Assembly (NCBI GenBank): GCA_030427145.1
Contig: JAUHWT010000002.1
Coordinates: 186,001 to 250,000, forward strand
Origin: Alphaproteobacteria bacterium
GTDB lineage: Bacteria > Pseudomonadota > Alphaproteobacteria > Rhodobacterales > Rhodobacteraceae
Direction: 5' to 3'
DNA: 64,000 nucleotides
The translations under genes were made by a program, and so were the position numbers. This document shows, in pieces, positions 7,714-19,150 of the stretch (the stretch's first letter is position 1; the number at the start of each line of letters is the position of its first letter). Below the pieces are notes generated by a model. It saw nothing but the letters and a program-made list of their open reading frames with translations. It made no database searches and was not told where the DNA came from.

Positions 7714-9057
7714 ATGTTCAACAAGGTTCTAATTGCCAACCGGGGTGAGATCGCACTCAGGATTCACCGGGCCTGCCGGGAAATGGGCATCAAAACGGTG
7801 GCAATCCATTCCACCGCGGATGTGGACGCGATGCATGTGCGCATGGCCGATGAGAGCATCTGTGTTGGTCCGGCATCGGCCACCAACAGCTATCTCTCGA
7901 TCCCCAACATAATCTCGGCCTGCGAAATTTCAGGGGCGGAAGCGATCCATCCCGGCTACGGCTTTCTCTCTGAGAACGCGCGTTTCGTGCAGGTTGTCGA
8001 GGATCACGACATCACCTTCATCGGTCCGAGCGCCGAACATATCCAGTTGATGGGTGACAAGATCACGGCCAAGGACACCATGAAAAACCTTGGTGTGCCC
8101 TGCGTGCCCGGGTCCGATGGCGGCGTGCCGACGCTTGAGGACGCCATTCGCATCGGTGACGAGATCGGTTTCCCACTGATCGTAAAGGCCACCGCCGGTG
8201 GTGGCGGTCGCGGCATGAAACTCGCCAAAACCCGCGAGGATCTGGAGACCGCTTTTCAGACGGCACGTTCAGAATCGAAGGCTGCATTCGGCAACGACGA
8301 GGTCTATCTCGAGCGGTATCTGCAAAAGCCACGCCATATCGAGATTCAGGTGTTCGGTGATGGCAAGGGCAACGCCGTGCATTTCGGTGAGCGCGACTGC
8401 TCGCTGCAGCGCCGCCACCAGAAGGTTCTGGAAGAGGCCCCCTCACCCGCGATGGACCATGAGACCCGCGCCCGCATCGGTCAGATCTGTGCCGATGCCG
8501 TGGCCCGGATAGGCTATTCCGGAGCGGGCACGATCGAGTTCCTCTATGAGGACGGTGAGTTCTATTTCATCGAAATGAACACCCGTCTGCAGGTTGAGCA
8601 TCCCGTCACCGAGGCGGTCTATGGCGTCGACCTGGTTATGGAGCAGCTTCGTGTCGCCGCGGGGCTTCCAATGACCGTTACCCAGGAGGACCTGGTTCCC
8701 AACGGTCACGCGATCGAATGCCGGATCAACGCAGAGAAGCTGCCGAATTTCCAACCGTCTCCGGGTAAGGTAAACACCTACTATGCTCCCGGGGGTCTGG
8801 GTGTGCGAATGGACAGCGCACTTTATGACGGCTATTCGATTCCGCCGCATTACGACAGTCTGATTGGTAAGCTGATCGTCCATGGCAAGGACCGAAACAT
8901 GGCGATTGCACGGCTGGACCGGGCTCTGTCGGAACTGATCGTGGACGGGATTGAAACGACAACGCCGCTGTTCCATGCGCTTCTGGAAGAGCCGGATATC
9001 CAGCGTGGTGACTACAATATCCACTGGCTGGAAAAATGGCTTGATAAGAACACCTGA
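7714..9057 (+). CDS. accC: Biotin carboxylase subunit of acetyl-CoA carboxylase
   Basis: ATP-dependent carboxylation of the biotin on AccB. At 447 residues it has the usual AccC length. Visible are the N-terminal start FNKVLIANRGEIALR, the ATP-grasp glycine loop (AGGGGRGMK), the catalytic block EMNTRLQVEHPVTE, and the C-terminal biotin carboxylase domain (INAEKLPNFQPSPG). The ATG at 7714 is preceded by GCAGGAG at good spacing; the frame is open a little further upstream but that overlaps accB without a ribosome-binding site. aat follows five bases after the stop, so the three genes are probably one transcript. Confidence 0.97.
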   Translation: MFNKVLIANRGEIALRIHRACREMGIKTVAIHSTADVDAMHVRMADESICVGPASATNSYLSIPNIISACEISGAEAIHPGYGFLSENARFVQVVEDHDITFIGPSAEHIQLMGDKITAKDTMKNLGVPCVPGSDGGVPTLEDAIRIGDEIGFPLIVKATAGGGGRGMKLAKTREDLETAFQTARSESKAAFGNDEVYLERYLQKPRHIEIQVFGDGKGNAVHFGERDCSLQRRHQKVLEEAPSPAMDHETRARIGQICADAVARIGYSGAGTIEFLYEDGEFYFIEMNTRLQVEHPVTEAVYGVDLVMEQLRVAAGLPMTVTQEDLVPNGHAIECRINAEKLPNFQPSPGKVNTYYAPGGLGVRMDSALYDGYSIPPHYDSLIGKLIVHGKDRNMAIARLDRALSELIVDGIETTTPLFHALLEEPDIQRGDYNIHWLEKWLDKNT

Positions 9058-9062
9058 ACGGT

Positions 9063-9725
9063 TTGTCAGGACCTGACAGCAACAAAGAGGCGCGCCTGAG
9101 ACCGCTGGATCTTCTGCGCGCCTACGCCATGGGGATATTTCCCATGGCCGACGACCGGAACTCCGACGAGATATTCTGGATCAATCCGACCGAGCGCGGC
9201 ATCATTCCCCTCGACGGTTTGCACGTATCACGCAGTCTTGCCCGCGACTTCATCAAACGTGAGTTCGGGGTGCGGACAGATACCTGCTTTTCAGACGTGG
9301 TCGCCGGTTGCGCGGACCGTCCGGAAACCTGGATCAACGCGGAGATTTACGATCTCTACGGTGAGTTGCACAAACTCGGATACGCCCATTCCGTCGAAAT
9401 TTTTCAGGATGGCCAGTTGGTCGGTGGGGTTTATGGAGTGTCAATCGCCGGTGCGTTCTTCGGGGAAAGCATGTTTAGCCGGATCCCCAGCGCCTCAAAA
9501 TATGCTCTTGTAGCTCTGGTTGCGCGATTACGAGCCGGTGGATACCGGTTGCTCGACACCCAGTTCGTTACGCCCCATCTCATCACCATGGGTGCGATAG
9601 AAATCTCACGGGAAGACTATCACCGAAAACTGGCCAATGCACTGCAGACCCCTGCCGAGTTTGACCGTCTTCCGGCCGATACGCCCCGTCAGGTTCTGTT
9701 ACAGTTGACAACCCAGACGTCATAG
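9063..9725 (+). CDS. aat: Leucyl/phenylalanyl-tRNA-protein transferase
   Basis: Adds Leu or Phe to N-terminal Arg/Lys of proteins, creating a bacterial N-degron read by ClpS-ClpAP. The 220 residues carry family blocks: AYAMGIFPMADD near the N-terminus, FWINPTERGIIPL, SVEIFQDGQLVGGVYGV, GESMFSR and DTQFVTPHL. The start is a TTG five bases after the accC stop; no ATG fits before the conserved LLRAYAMG block, so coupling to accC translation is likely. The 3' end overlaps the convergent DUF2155 gene by 37 bp. Confidence 0.93.
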   Translation: MSGPDSNKEARLRPLDLLRAYAMGIFPMADDRNSDEIFWINPTERGIIPLDGLHVSRSLARDFIKREFGVRTDTCFSDVVAGCADRPETWINAEIYDLYGELHKLGYAHSVEIFQDGQLVGGVYGVSIAGAFFGESMFSRIPSASKYALVALVARLRAGGYRLLDTQFVTPHLITMGAIEISREDYHRKLANALQTPAEFDRLPADTPRQVLLQLTTQTS

Positions 9726-10081
9726 CGCGGATGATCGAGGGCCGAGAGCGCCGGTGAGGACGCGAACATCCAGCCGGAAAACCGCAACCCCTCTTCACGC
9801 ACATCACCGATCCGAAGGAAAGCATGGTCATCCCCGACCGCAGTGGCCGATTTGATCCGGCAACTGTCCGCCGTGATGATCAGATGTCCGTATCGGATGG
9901 TCTCGCCAACCGGAGCATACAGATCCATCGCCGTCCCATTCAGCGTATCCAAACCGCGCAAATGCACCCCGTCGGTTTCCGCGACATCCCGGTTTGGCGA
10001 AACTTCGATCACTTTGGACACCGACATGGCGGGAACCCCCAGCATGCCTAAGACCAATGCTGCGAGGATCGCCCGTTTCAT
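9689..10081 (-). CDS. Secreted DUF2155 domain protein
   Basis: A 130-residue exported protein with a signal peptide (MKRAILAALVLGMLGVPAMS) and a DUF2155-type body: GLDTLNGTAMDLYAPVGE, then a strand pair with a cysteine (ADSCRI) and a C-terminal cysteine (VVNCN), perhaps a disulfide. The family's function is unknown; it is common in alphaproteobacteria next to an MlaD-like gene and the NDUFA12 gene, as here. The start codon overlaps the mlaD stop by four bases, so translation is probably coupled. Confidence 0.85.
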   Translation of the reverse strand: MKRAILAALVLGMLGVPAMSVSKVIEVSPNRDVAETDGVHLRGLDTLNGTAMDLYAPVGETIRYGHLIITADSCRIKSATAVGDDHAFLRIGDVREEGLRFSGWMFASSPALSALDHPRYDVWVVNCNRT

Positions 10082-10518
10082 TCGCCCGTACCAAACCGCA
10101 TCAGGAGGTTGATAAGATCGACCGAGCTCTGCGTGTTGAGGATTTCATCACCATCATCAAGCATGAACTCCGAAGCACCCGGCGTAATCTCAACAAACGA
10201 TCCACCCAACAGTCCCTCGGAAGCAATTTTAACGTCCGAGTCTTCGGGCACCAGCAGTTCCGATCGGATATTCAGATCGGCAACGGCGAAGTAACTGTCA
10301 AAGTCGAGTTCCAGCCCGGCAACCGAGCCCACCTTGATCCCGGCCATGCGTACATCCGTGCCGACCGACACACCCTGAACGCTGCGAAACTCGGCTGACA
10401 GAGAATAGGTACCAGTGCCCACCTCGTTGCCGGTGACCTTACCTGCATAAACAACAAAACCGGCTGCGGCTACCAGAACCACGGCCCCAAGAATTGTTTC
10501 CGTCACATTGTTGGGCAT
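10078..10518 (-). CDS. mlaD: MlaD-family lipid-transfer protein
   Basis: A 146-residue periplasmic protein anchored by one N-terminal helix (ILGAVVLVAAAGFVVYAG) with an MCE domain (about 38-115). MlaD forms hexameric rings that pass phospholipids between inner and outer membranes as part of an ABC transporter. The expected pattern FRSVQGVSVGTDVRMAGIKVG and the strand end LLGGSFVEITPG are visible. No mlaE, mlaF or mlaC gene is next to it, so its transporter partners must be encoded elsewhere. It lies between the NDUFA12 and DUF2155 genes on one likely transcript. Confidence 0.88.
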   Translation of the reverse strand: MPNNVTETILGAVVLVAAAGFVVYAGKVTGNEVGTGTYSLSAEFRSVQGVSVGTDVRMAGIKVGSVAGLELDFDSYFAVADLNIRSELLVPEDSDVKIASEGLLGGSFVEITPGASEFMLDDGDEILNTQSSVDLINLLMRFGTGE

Positions 10519-10530
10519 TTCTTACCCGTC

Positions 10531-10908
10531 CTATTCGGGAGACCAGGCCTCGTAATCGTTACGGACCACCGCAGGGGCCGGTGACAGGATACTGCCTGCG
10601 GGCCGATAAGCCTCGGCACTGCCGGTATGGTTTTCCTTATGCGGTTTTTCCCACGGCTTCCGGGTGAGTGGACGTTCCGTGGGTGGTTCCTGCCAGGTGT
10701 GGTGAAGCCAGCCGTGCCACTCGGGCGACACCCGGCTTGCTTCACAATAACCGTTGTAAATTACCCAGCGCTTCGCGCCATCGCTGCTCTGGTAGTAGAC
10801 GTTACCCTCGGCATCCTCGCCAACCTTTTCGCCGCGACGCCACGTGAAGAACCGTGTGCCAAGGGTCTGTCCGTTCCACCAGGTGAAGATTTGTGACAGT
10901 AAACTCAT
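10531..10908 (-). CDS. NADH:ubiquinone oxidoreductase subunit NDUFA12 (17.2 kDa)
   Basis: Accessory subunit of respiratory complex I, homologous to mitochondrial NDUFA12 and found in bacteria mainly in alphaproteobacteria. The 125 residues show the family pattern: [29 protein letters not shown], and [16 protein letters not shown] place the start at 10908, which has GGGAG eight bases upstream; the frame is open six codons further but without a ribosome-binding site. It is 12 bp upstream of mlaD and is separated from clpX by 64 bp. Confidence 0.92.
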   Translation of the reverse strand: MSLLSQIFTWWNGQTLGTRFFTWRRGEKVGEDAEGNVYYQSSDGAKRWVIYNGYCEASRVSPEWHGWLHHTWQEPPTERPLTRKPWEKPHKENHTGSAEAYRPAGSILSPAPAVVRNDYEAWSPE

Positions 10909-10972
10909 CGCTGAAACTCCCGGCAATTCCTCACAGGCTTATGGACCATTCCATCGGCCGCAACCAGAAAAA

Positions 10973-12238
10973 TCAGGATGCGGAGGCGGAATCTTCCTTA
11001 CGGTCAGCATAGATCAGAAGCGGATCACCCTTGCGCGTAATGGTCTCGTCATTGACGACGACCTCCTCAACACCCTGCATCGACGGGAGGTCAAACATGG
11101 TATCGAGCAGCACTTCCTCGAGGATCGACCGCAGACCACGGGCACCGGTTTTACGCTCAATGGCTCGGCGCGCGATGGCCCGGAGCGCATCCTCAGTGAA
11201 GGTCAGCTGCACGTCCTCCATCTCGAAGAGGCGCTGGTACTGCTTCACCAGAGCGTTTTTCGGCTCACTCAGGATCGTGACGAGTGCATCCTCATCCAGA
11301 TCGTTCAGCGTTGCGAGAACCGGCAGACGACCGACAAACTCCGGGATCAGACCGAATTTCAGAAGATCCTCAGGCTCAAGTTCCGCGAACAGGTCACCAA
11401 CCCGGCGCTCGTCCGTGTCCTGAACATCCGCGCCAAAGCCCATGGCCGATCCGCGACCACGCTGCGCGATAATCTTGTCCAGTCCGGCAAAAGCCCCACC
11501 ACAGACAAACAGAATGTTGGTGGTGTCCACCTGCAGGAACTCCTGCTGCGGATGCTTGCGGCCACCCTGGGGTGGTACGGACGCGACTGTGCCTTCCATG
11601 ATCTTCAGAAGCGCCTGCTGAACGCCCTCACCCGACACGTCCCGCGTGATGGACGGATTGTCGGATTTGCGGCTGATCTTGTCGACCTCGTCGATATAGA
11701 CGATGCCGCGCTGTGCACGCTCAACATTGTATTCGGCCGACTGAAGCAGTTTGAGGATGATGTTCTCGACATCCTCACCCACATACCCCGCCTCGGTCAG
11801 TGTGGTGGCATCCGCCATGGTGAACGGTACGTCCAGGATACGGGCCAATGTCTGCGCGAGAAGCGTCTTACCACACCCCGTGGGTCCGATCAGCATGATG
11901 TTGGATTTCTGCAGCTCGACGTCGCCGTTCTTGCCGGCGTGGTTGAGACGCTTGTAGTGATTGTGCACGGCCACGGACAGAACGCGTTTCGCGACCTCCT
12001 GACCAATCACATAATCGTCCAGCACCTTACAGATCTCGAGCGGTGACGGCACGCCATCGGTGGATTTGACCAGATTGCTCTTGGTCTCCTCCCGGATGAT
12101 GTCCATGCAAAGCTCAACACACTCGTCGCAGATGAAAACCGTTGGACCAGCAATCAGTTTGCGAACCTCATGCTGGCTCTTACCACAGAAGGAACAGTAA
12201 AGGGTATTTTTGGCATCACCGCCGCTGTTTTTACTCAT
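10973..12238 (-). CDS. clpX: ATP-dependent Clp protease ATP-binding subunit ClpX
   Basis: AAA+ unfoldase that feeds ssrA-tagged and other substrates into ClpP. The 421 residues contain an N-terminal zinc-binding domain (CSFCGKS and CDECVELC), Walker A ([10 protein letters not shown]), Walker B (VYIDEVDKI) and the C-terminal sensor region ([13 protein letters not shown]). The ClpP-docking loop is in the expected IGF-like place (SAMGFGADV region). The ATG at 12238 has GGAGAACGG just before it; nine further upstream codons are open but not supported. clpP lies upstream on the same strand, a common clpP-clpX order. Confidence 0.97.
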   Translation of the reverse strand: MSKNSGGDAKNTLYCSFCGKSQHEVRKLIAGPTVFICDECVELCMDIIREETKSNLVKSTDGVPSPLEICKVLDDYVIGQEVAKRVLSVAVHNHYKRLNHAGKNGDVELQKSNIMLIGPTGCGKTLLAQTLARILDVPFTMADATTLTEAGYVGEDVENIILKLLQSAEYNVERAQRGIVYIDEVDKISRKSDNPSITRDVSGEGVQQALLKIMEGTVASVPPQGGRKHPQQEFLQVDTTNILFVCGGAFAGLDKIIAQRGRGSAMGFGADVQDTDERRVGDLFAELEPEDLLKFGLIPEFVGRLPVLATLNDLDEDALVTILSEPKNALVKQYQRLFEMEDVQLTFTEDALRAIARRAIERKTGARGLRSILEEVLLDTMFDLPSMQGVEEVVVNDETITRKGDPLLIYADRKEDSASAS

Positions 12239-12381
12239 GTCCGTTCTCCGGCTTGCGCCAATCATTCATTAGCAGGGTCCCTCGTGTCGGGACTGTTGCA
12301 ACATAGTCGTCACATTGGAACAGCCCAACACACCAATTACAAGGCCTAACCATACCAGTAGGTAAATGCCACAAGCACATT

Positions 12382-13008
12382 TTATTCCTTGGTTTCCGTC
12401 TCCTCGCGACGATTCACGATTTCGTCAATCAGGCCCCAGTCCTTCGCATCGTCGGCGGTCATGAAACGGTCACGCTCCAGCGCGGCCTCGACATCCTCAA
12501 ATTTCTGTCCCGTGTGCTCCACATAAATCTGGTTCAGACGGTCCTTCAGAGCCTGTGTCTCGCGTGCGTGGATCATGATGTCCGTCGCCTGACCCTGGTA
12601 GCCACCAGAGGGCTGGTGGACCATGATCCGCGAATTGGGCAGCGAGAAACGCATATCCTTGTGACCGGCCGTGAGAAGCAGCGATCCCATGGACGCCGCC
12701 TGCCCCACGCAAAGCGTGGACACCGCCGGGCGGATGTATTGCATCGTATCGTAGATCGACAGACCCGACGTCACCACGCCACCAGGGCTGTTGATGTACA
12801 TCGAGATTTCCTTCTTCGGGTTCTCGGCCTCAAGGAACAGAAGCTGCGCCACGATCAGCGTCGACATGCTGTCCTGCACGGGGCCCGATACGAAAATGAT
12901 CCGCTCTTTCAAAAGCCGCGAGAAAATGTCGTAGGACCGTTCCCCGCGAGCGGTCTGTTCAACAACCATCGGCACAAGGTTCATGTAGGTTTCGACGGGG
13001 TCTATCAT
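12382..13008 (-). CDS. clpP: ATP-dependent Clp protease proteolytic subunit ClpP
   Basis: Serine protease core of ClpXP/ClpAP. The 208 residues have the catalytic triad Ser106 (GQAASMGS), His131 (IMVHQPSGG) and Asp180 (ERDRFM). The N-terminal segment [27 protein letters not shown] is typical of ClpP1 of alphaproteobacteria. It is upstream of clpX with a 143-bp gap, so the two genes may have separate promoters as well as shared transcription. A candidate heat-shock-type promoter lies at 13064-13092. Confidence 0.97.
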   Translation of the reverse strand: MIDPVETYMNLVPMVVEQTARGERSYDIFSRLLKERIIFVSGPVQDSMSTLIVAQLLFLEAENPKKEISMYINSPGGVVTSGLSIYDTMQYIRPAVSTLCVGQAASMGSLLLTAGHKDMRFSLPNSRIMVHQPSGGYQGQATDIMIHARETQALKDRLNQIYVEHTGQKFEDVEAALERDRFMTADDAKDWGLIDEIVNRREETETKE

Positions 13009-13063
13009 GGAAAAATCTGCCTTTCGATGGCGGTATCTGATTTCGCTTTGCGGTTGATCGAGG

Positions 13064-13092
13064 GATAAAGATCACAGGGAAGCTGCGCAAGT
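13064..13092 (-). promoter_or_regulatory. Possible heat-shock-type promoter of clpP
   Basis: On the minus strand CTTG (13091-13088) is followed after 17 bases by CTTTATCCC. This resembles sigma-32 promoters of alphaproteobacteria (CTTG box plus a C/T-rich -10). It sits about 55 bp before the clpP start codon. The match is partial. Confidence 0.3.
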
Positions 13093-13168
13093 CCATCCGG
13101 ACCGGTAACAGCTTCAATGTTGGATATCCGTCCCTCCCACCGGTGTTTTGATTGTGAAAGATTGAACC

Positions 13169-13186
13169 ACAATTAATTAAAATTGT
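13169..13186. repeat. AT-rich inverted repeat between tig and clpP
   Basis: ACAATT / AATTGT arms around AATTAA, about 160 bp upstream of clpP in an otherwise GC-rich region. It may be an UP-element-like or regulator-binding stretch; no specific factor is suggested. Confidence 0.3.
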
Positions 13187-13231
13187 ATGAAGCCAACCTC
13201 CGGAATGGGCACCTAATCCCTGTCACCGCAC

Positions 13232-13270
13232 AAAAAAAGGGGTGCCCGGCCATGAAAGCGGGGCACCCCT
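13232..13270 (-). terminator. Rho-independent terminator of tig
   Basis: On the minus strand a perfect 10-bp stem (AGGGGTGCCC / GGGCACCCCT) with a 13-base loop is followed by a run of seven T. It lies 27 bp after the tig stop codon. Confidence 0.9.
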
Positions 13271-13296
13271 GAAAAACCTGTACGGTTCAGCCGTGA

Positions 13297-14655
13297 TCAG
13301 TCGGCCGCGGCCTCCACCGGCTTGCCGTCATCGTCCAGAGCCTCAATTTCCTTCTGAAGCTCATCCTTGGTGACGGAGCGGTCGGTAACGGTCGCCAGTT
13401 CGACAACGTAGTCAACAACCTTGTCCTCGAAGATCGGAGCGCGAAGCTGCTGCTGCGCCTGCGGGTTTTTCTGCATGAATTCGAAGAACTCACGCTCCTG
13501 ACCCGGGTACTGGCGGGCCTGCGCGAACATGGCCTGCTGCATTTCCTGCTCGGAGACCTCGATGTTGCTCTTGGAGCCAAGTTCGGCCAGAAGAAGACCC
13601 AGGCGCACACGACGGCTGGCGAGGGTTTTGTGCTCGTCGGTTGGCTCGATTTCCGGGTGGTCATGTCCCTGAACATCGGGGTTCTCGTCGTGCCACAGCT
13701 GATGCGCAACCTGTTTGGCTTCGACATCCACGAGGGTCGGCGGCAGGTCGAAGTTCACAACCTCATCCAAAGCATCCATCAGACGGCGCTTGAGCACCGC
13801 ACGACCGGCCTGAGCGTATTCCGCGACCAGGCGCTCGCGGATCTGACCTTTCAGGGCCTCAAGATCGTCAGCGCCGTATTTCTTGGCGAGATCGTCATTC
13901 ACCTCAGCCGGAACCGGAGCTTTGACTTCCTTGACGGTGCAGGCAAACACGGCGGCCTTACCGGCCAGGTGCGCGGCGCCGTAATTCTCCGGGAAGGAAA
14001 CCTCGACGTTTTTCTCGTCACCGGCTTTCGCGCCGACAAGCTGCTCCTCGAAACCGGGAATGAAGTTGCCTGACCCCAGGACCAGCGGGAAGTCCTCAGC
14101 GGATCCACCCTCGAACTCCTCACCGTCGATGGAGCCCTTGAAGTCCATGACGATCTGGTCGCCATCCTCGGCAGCGGCGCCCTTGTCGCGGGCCTCGTAA
14201 TTGGTCGCGGAGGACGCGAGGTTTTCCAGCGCCTCGGTCACGGCGGCATCGTCGGGCTCAACCACCAGCCGCTCGAGCTGGATGGACGCAAGGTCGACCT
14301 CGGGGATCTCGGGCAGAGCCTCGTAGGACATGGACACCTCAATGTCCTGGCCTTCCTGCCAGTCATCATTGGTCATTTTAACTTCAGGCTGCATTGCCGG
14401 ACGGTCGCCGGAGCTGTCGAAGTGCGATTTCATCGCATCGTCGATGGCTTCCTGCATGGCCTCACCGAGCACCGACTTGCCGAACATTTTCTTCATCAGG
14501 GCCGGAGGGGTTTTCCCCTTGCGAAAACCCTTCATCTGAAAATCCTTGCGAGCCTCTTCCAGTTTCGCATCAACCTTGGCTTCCAGGTCGGTCGCGGGAA
14601 CGGTAATGCTGTAACCCCGTTTCAAACCTTCATTCAGGGTCTCGGTGACCTGCAT
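13297..14655 (-). CDS. tig: Trigger factor
   Basis: Ribosome-bound chaperone with peptidyl-prolyl isomerase activity. The 452 residues contain the N-terminal ribosome-binding domain with its signature [12 protein letters not shown], an FKBP-like PPIase domain (about 165-250, with [21 protein letters not shown]), and the C-terminal helical chaperone arms. The ATG at 14655 opens with [17 protein letters not shown], as expected, and has AAGGAAG upstream. Open frame beyond it runs into the tRNA-Leu gene and is not coding. tRNA-Leu ends only 25 bp before the start codon, so the two may share a transcript. A strong terminator follows. Confidence 0.96.
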   Translation of the reverse strand: MQVTETLNEGLKRGYSITVPATDLEAKVDAKLEEARKDFQMKGFRKGKTPPALMKKMFGKSVLGEAMQEAIDDAMKSHFDSSGDRPAMQPEVKMTNDDWQEGQDIEVSMSYEALPEIPEVDLASIQLERLVVEPDDAAVTEALENLASSATNYEARDKGAAAEDGDQIVMDFKGSIDGEEFEGGSAEDFPLVLGSGNFIPGFEEQLVGAKAGDEKNVEVSFPENYGAAHLAGKAAVFACTVKEVKAPVPAEVNDDLAKKYGADDLEALKGQIRERLVAEYAQAGRAVLKRRLMDALDEVVNFDLPPTLVDVEAKQVAHQLWHDENPDVQGHDHPEIEPTDEHKTLASRRVRLGLLLAELGSKSNIEVSEQEMQQAMFAQARQYPGQEREFFEFMQKNPQAQQQLRAPIFEDKVVDYVVELATVTDRSVTKDELQKEIEALDDDGKPVEAAAD

Positions 14656-14680
14656 CTGATTACTTCCTTGCTTTTTTCTC

Positions 14681-14765
14681 TGGTGCGGGCGGAGGGACTT
14701 GAACCCCCACGCCTCTCGGCGCCAGAACCTAAATCTGGTGCGTCTACCAATTCCGCCACGCCCGC
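14681..14765 (-). tRNA. tRNA-Leu (anticodon TAG)
   Basis: The 85-base minus-strand sequence folds as a class II tRNA. The acceptor stem is GCGGGCG / CGCCCGC, the D arm contains GGTAGAC, the anticodon stem is CCAGA / TCTGG with loop TTTAGGT (anticodon TAG, codon CUA), the long variable arm is of the type GCCGAGAGGC, and the T arm contains GGTTCAAGTCC. The 3' CCA is encoded (14681-14683). The gene is directly upstream of tig. Confidence 0.96.
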
Positions 14766-14883
14766 TAAACCTGCGGCAAACACCGCAGGCCTGATCGGTG
14801 CGCTCTCTAACAGAGACCTCTGACCCGTGCGAGCGAAAAATTGTTAAGCGAAGCCCCGCCAGGCCTGAAATTTCGCACATTTT

Positions 14884-14900
14884 TTGCGCATAATGTGCAA
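14884..14900. promoter_or_regulatory. 17-bp palindrome upstream of glnB, possible NtrC site
   Basis: TTGCGCATAATGTGCAA is a dyad with one internal mismatch pair. Its ends (TTGC/GCAA with a central AT-rich spacer) resemble the TGCAC-N-GTGCA type bound by NtrC. It lies about 140 bp before glnB, a plausible activator distance. I found no sigma-54 promoter, but in Rhodobacter-type bacteria NtrC can act with the housekeeping polymerase. Confidence 0.4.
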
Positions 14901-14973
14901 TTTTTAGGCAGTACGCGGTGATTCCGCCACGTATCTGGCCAATTTGGGAGCCGGTTTCATTGAACCTGCCTAA

Positions 14974-14979
14974 TATAAT
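14974..14979 (+). promoter_or_regulatory. Candidate -10 element of glnB
   Basis: A perfect TATAAT, 61 bp before the glnB start codon. No good -35 hexamer lies at the normal distance, which fits an activator-dependent promoter. Confidence 0.4.
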
Positions 14980-14989
14980 TGTTTGGTGA

Positions 14990-15379
<390 letters not shown>

Positions 15380-15473
15380 CCGGGCGTCACCTTCGGACAG
15401 CATAAATGTCCCGCGTCGGCCAACGGCGAAAAAAATCGAAACAACAGATAGCAAGTCAAGTTAGGGAAAAACG

Positions 15474-16883
15474 ATGAGCGATACAGACTCCGTCCTCAAG
15501 GCGATAAAGGAAGACGATATTGATTACGTCGACCTGCGGTTTACCGACCCGCGCGGTAAGCTTCAGCACGTGACAATCATGTCCGACCTCGTGGACGAGG
15601 ACTTCCTTGAGGAAGGTTTCATGTTCGACGGTTCCTCCATCGCCGGATGGAAATCCATCGACCAGTCCGACATGAAACTGATGCCAGACGCGTCGTCCGT
15701 CTACATCGACCCGTTCTATGCCGAAAAAACCATGTGCATTCACTGCTCCGTGGTTGAGCCCGACACCGGCGAGCCCTACTCCCGCGACCCGCGCGGCACG
15801 GCCGAAAAAGCCGAAGCCTACCTCGTGTCCAGCGGCATCGGTGACGTCAGCTACTTCGGCCCGGAAGCCGAGTTCTTCCTGTTCGACGACGTGCGCGTCT
15901 CCAACTCCATGAACAAGGTCGCCTACGAAATCGACGCGGTCGACGCCTCCTGGAGCACCGACACCTCCTACGAGATGGGCAACATGGGTCACCGTCCCGG
16001 CGTCAAGGGCGGTTACTTCCCCGTACCGCCCGTGGACAGCTCCCAGGACATCCGCTCCGAAATGCTCTCCACCATGAAACGCATGGGCCTCAAGGTAGAC
16101 AAGCACCACCACGAGGTTGCGTCCGCGCAGCACGAGCTGGGTCTGATTTTCGGAACCCTGACCGCTCAGGCCGACAATGTACTGAAATACAAGTACGTGG
16201 TTCAGAACGTTGCGCATGCCTACGGCAAGTCCGCAACCTTCATGCCGAAGCCCTACGCGGGCGACAACGGCTCGGGCATGCACGTCAACATGTCGATCTG
16301 GAAAGACGGCAAGCCGCTCTTTGCTGGCGACAAATATGCCGACCTCTCCCAGGAAGCCCTCTACTTCATCGGCGGCATTCTGAAGCACGCAAAAACGCTT
16401 AACGCCTTCACCAACCCAACGACCAACAGCTACAAGCGTCTGATCCCGGGCTTTGAGGCTCCCGTTCTGCGTGCCTATTCCGCGTCCAACCGCTCCGGCT
16501 GTGTCCGTATTCCGTGGACCGAAAGCCCGAAAGCGAAACGCGTTGAAGCCCGCTTCCCGGACCCGACCGCGAACCCCTACCTCTGCTTCGCAGCGCTTCT
16601 GATGGCCGGCCTTGACGGCATCAAGAACAAGATCGACCCAGGCGAGGCATCAGACAAGGATCTCTACGATCTTCCGCCCGAGGAACTGGCCGAAATCCCG
16701 ACCGTCTGTGGCTCGCTGCGCGAAGCTCTGGACGCTCTGGCTGAAGACCATGACTTCCTGCTGGCTGGTGACGTGTTCACCAAGGAACAGATTGAGGGCT
16801 ACATTACCCTGAAAATGGAAGAAGTGCACCAGTTCGAGCACACTCCGCATCCGGTCGAGTATCTGATGTACTACTCGCTTTAA
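15474..16883 (+). CDS. glnA: Glutamine synthetase, type I
   Basis: ATP-dependent ligation of ammonia to glutamate. At 469 residues it has the length of the dodecameric GS-I-beta enzymes. Signature blocks are [10 protein letters not shown] near the N-terminus, the metal-binding Glu in [10 protein letters not shown], the ATP-binding region [28 protein letters not shown], and the adenylylation tyrosine in DLYDLPPEE. Its place after glnB, and the adenylylation site, indicate regulation by the PII cascade. A clear terminator follows. Confidence 0.98.
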   Translation: MSDTDSVLKAIKEDDIDYVDLRFTDPRGKLQHVTIMSDLVDEDFLEEGFMFDGSSIAGWKSIDQSDMKLMPDASSVYIDPFYAEKTMCIHCSVVEPDTGEPYSRDPRGTAEKAEAYLVSSGIGDVSYFGPEAEFFLFDDVRVSNSMNKVAYEIDAVDASWSTDTSYEMGNMGHRPGVKGGYFPVPPVDSSQDIRSEMLSTMKRMGLKVDKHHHEVASAQHELGLIFGTLTAQADNVLKYKYVVQNVAHAYGKSATFMPKPYAGDNGSGMHVNMSIWKDGKPLFAGDKYADLSQEALYFIGGILKHAKTLNAFTNPTTNSYKRLIPGFEAPVLRAYSASNRSGCVRIPWTESPKAKRVEARFPDPTANPYLCFAALLMAGLDGIKNKIDPGEASDKDLYDLPPEELAEIPTVCGSLREALDALAEDHDFLLAGDVFTKEQIEGYITLKMEEVHQFEHTPHPVEYLMYYSL

Positions 16884-16907
16884 GCGATCAAAGTCGAAAC
16901 CTGGGGA

Positions 16908-16943
16908 ACGGGCGCGGAGAAATCCGCGTCCGTTTTCCTTTTT
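16908..16943 (+). terminator. Rho-independent terminator of glnBA
   Basis: An 11-bp stem (ACGGGCGCGGA / TCCGCGTCCGT, one G-T pair) with a GAAA loop is followed by the T-rich run TTTCCTTTTT. It begins 25 bp after the glnA stop. Confidence 0.9.
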
Positions 16944-17032
16944 GGGGGGAGGAAGCAGAAGGCGTTTTCTAAATTTTTGGCGTCCACGCTGGCACGCATG
17001 AGACCCAAAACACAATCTGTGGTTGAAAATAG

Positions 17033-19114
<2,082 letters not shown>

Positions 19115-19123
19115 GGCTTTTTC

Positions 19124-19146
19124 GTACCCGGATATACTCCGGGTAC
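19124..19146. terminator. Hairpin between convergent parE and GGDEF-EAL genes
   Basis: Perfect 9-bp stem GTACCCGGA / TCCGGGTAC with a 5-base loop, in the 36-bp gap between two convergent genes. There is no T run on the downstream side of either strand, so it is more an end-processing or bidirectional hairpin than a classical terminator. Confidence 0.55.
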
Positions 19147-19150
19147 AACC

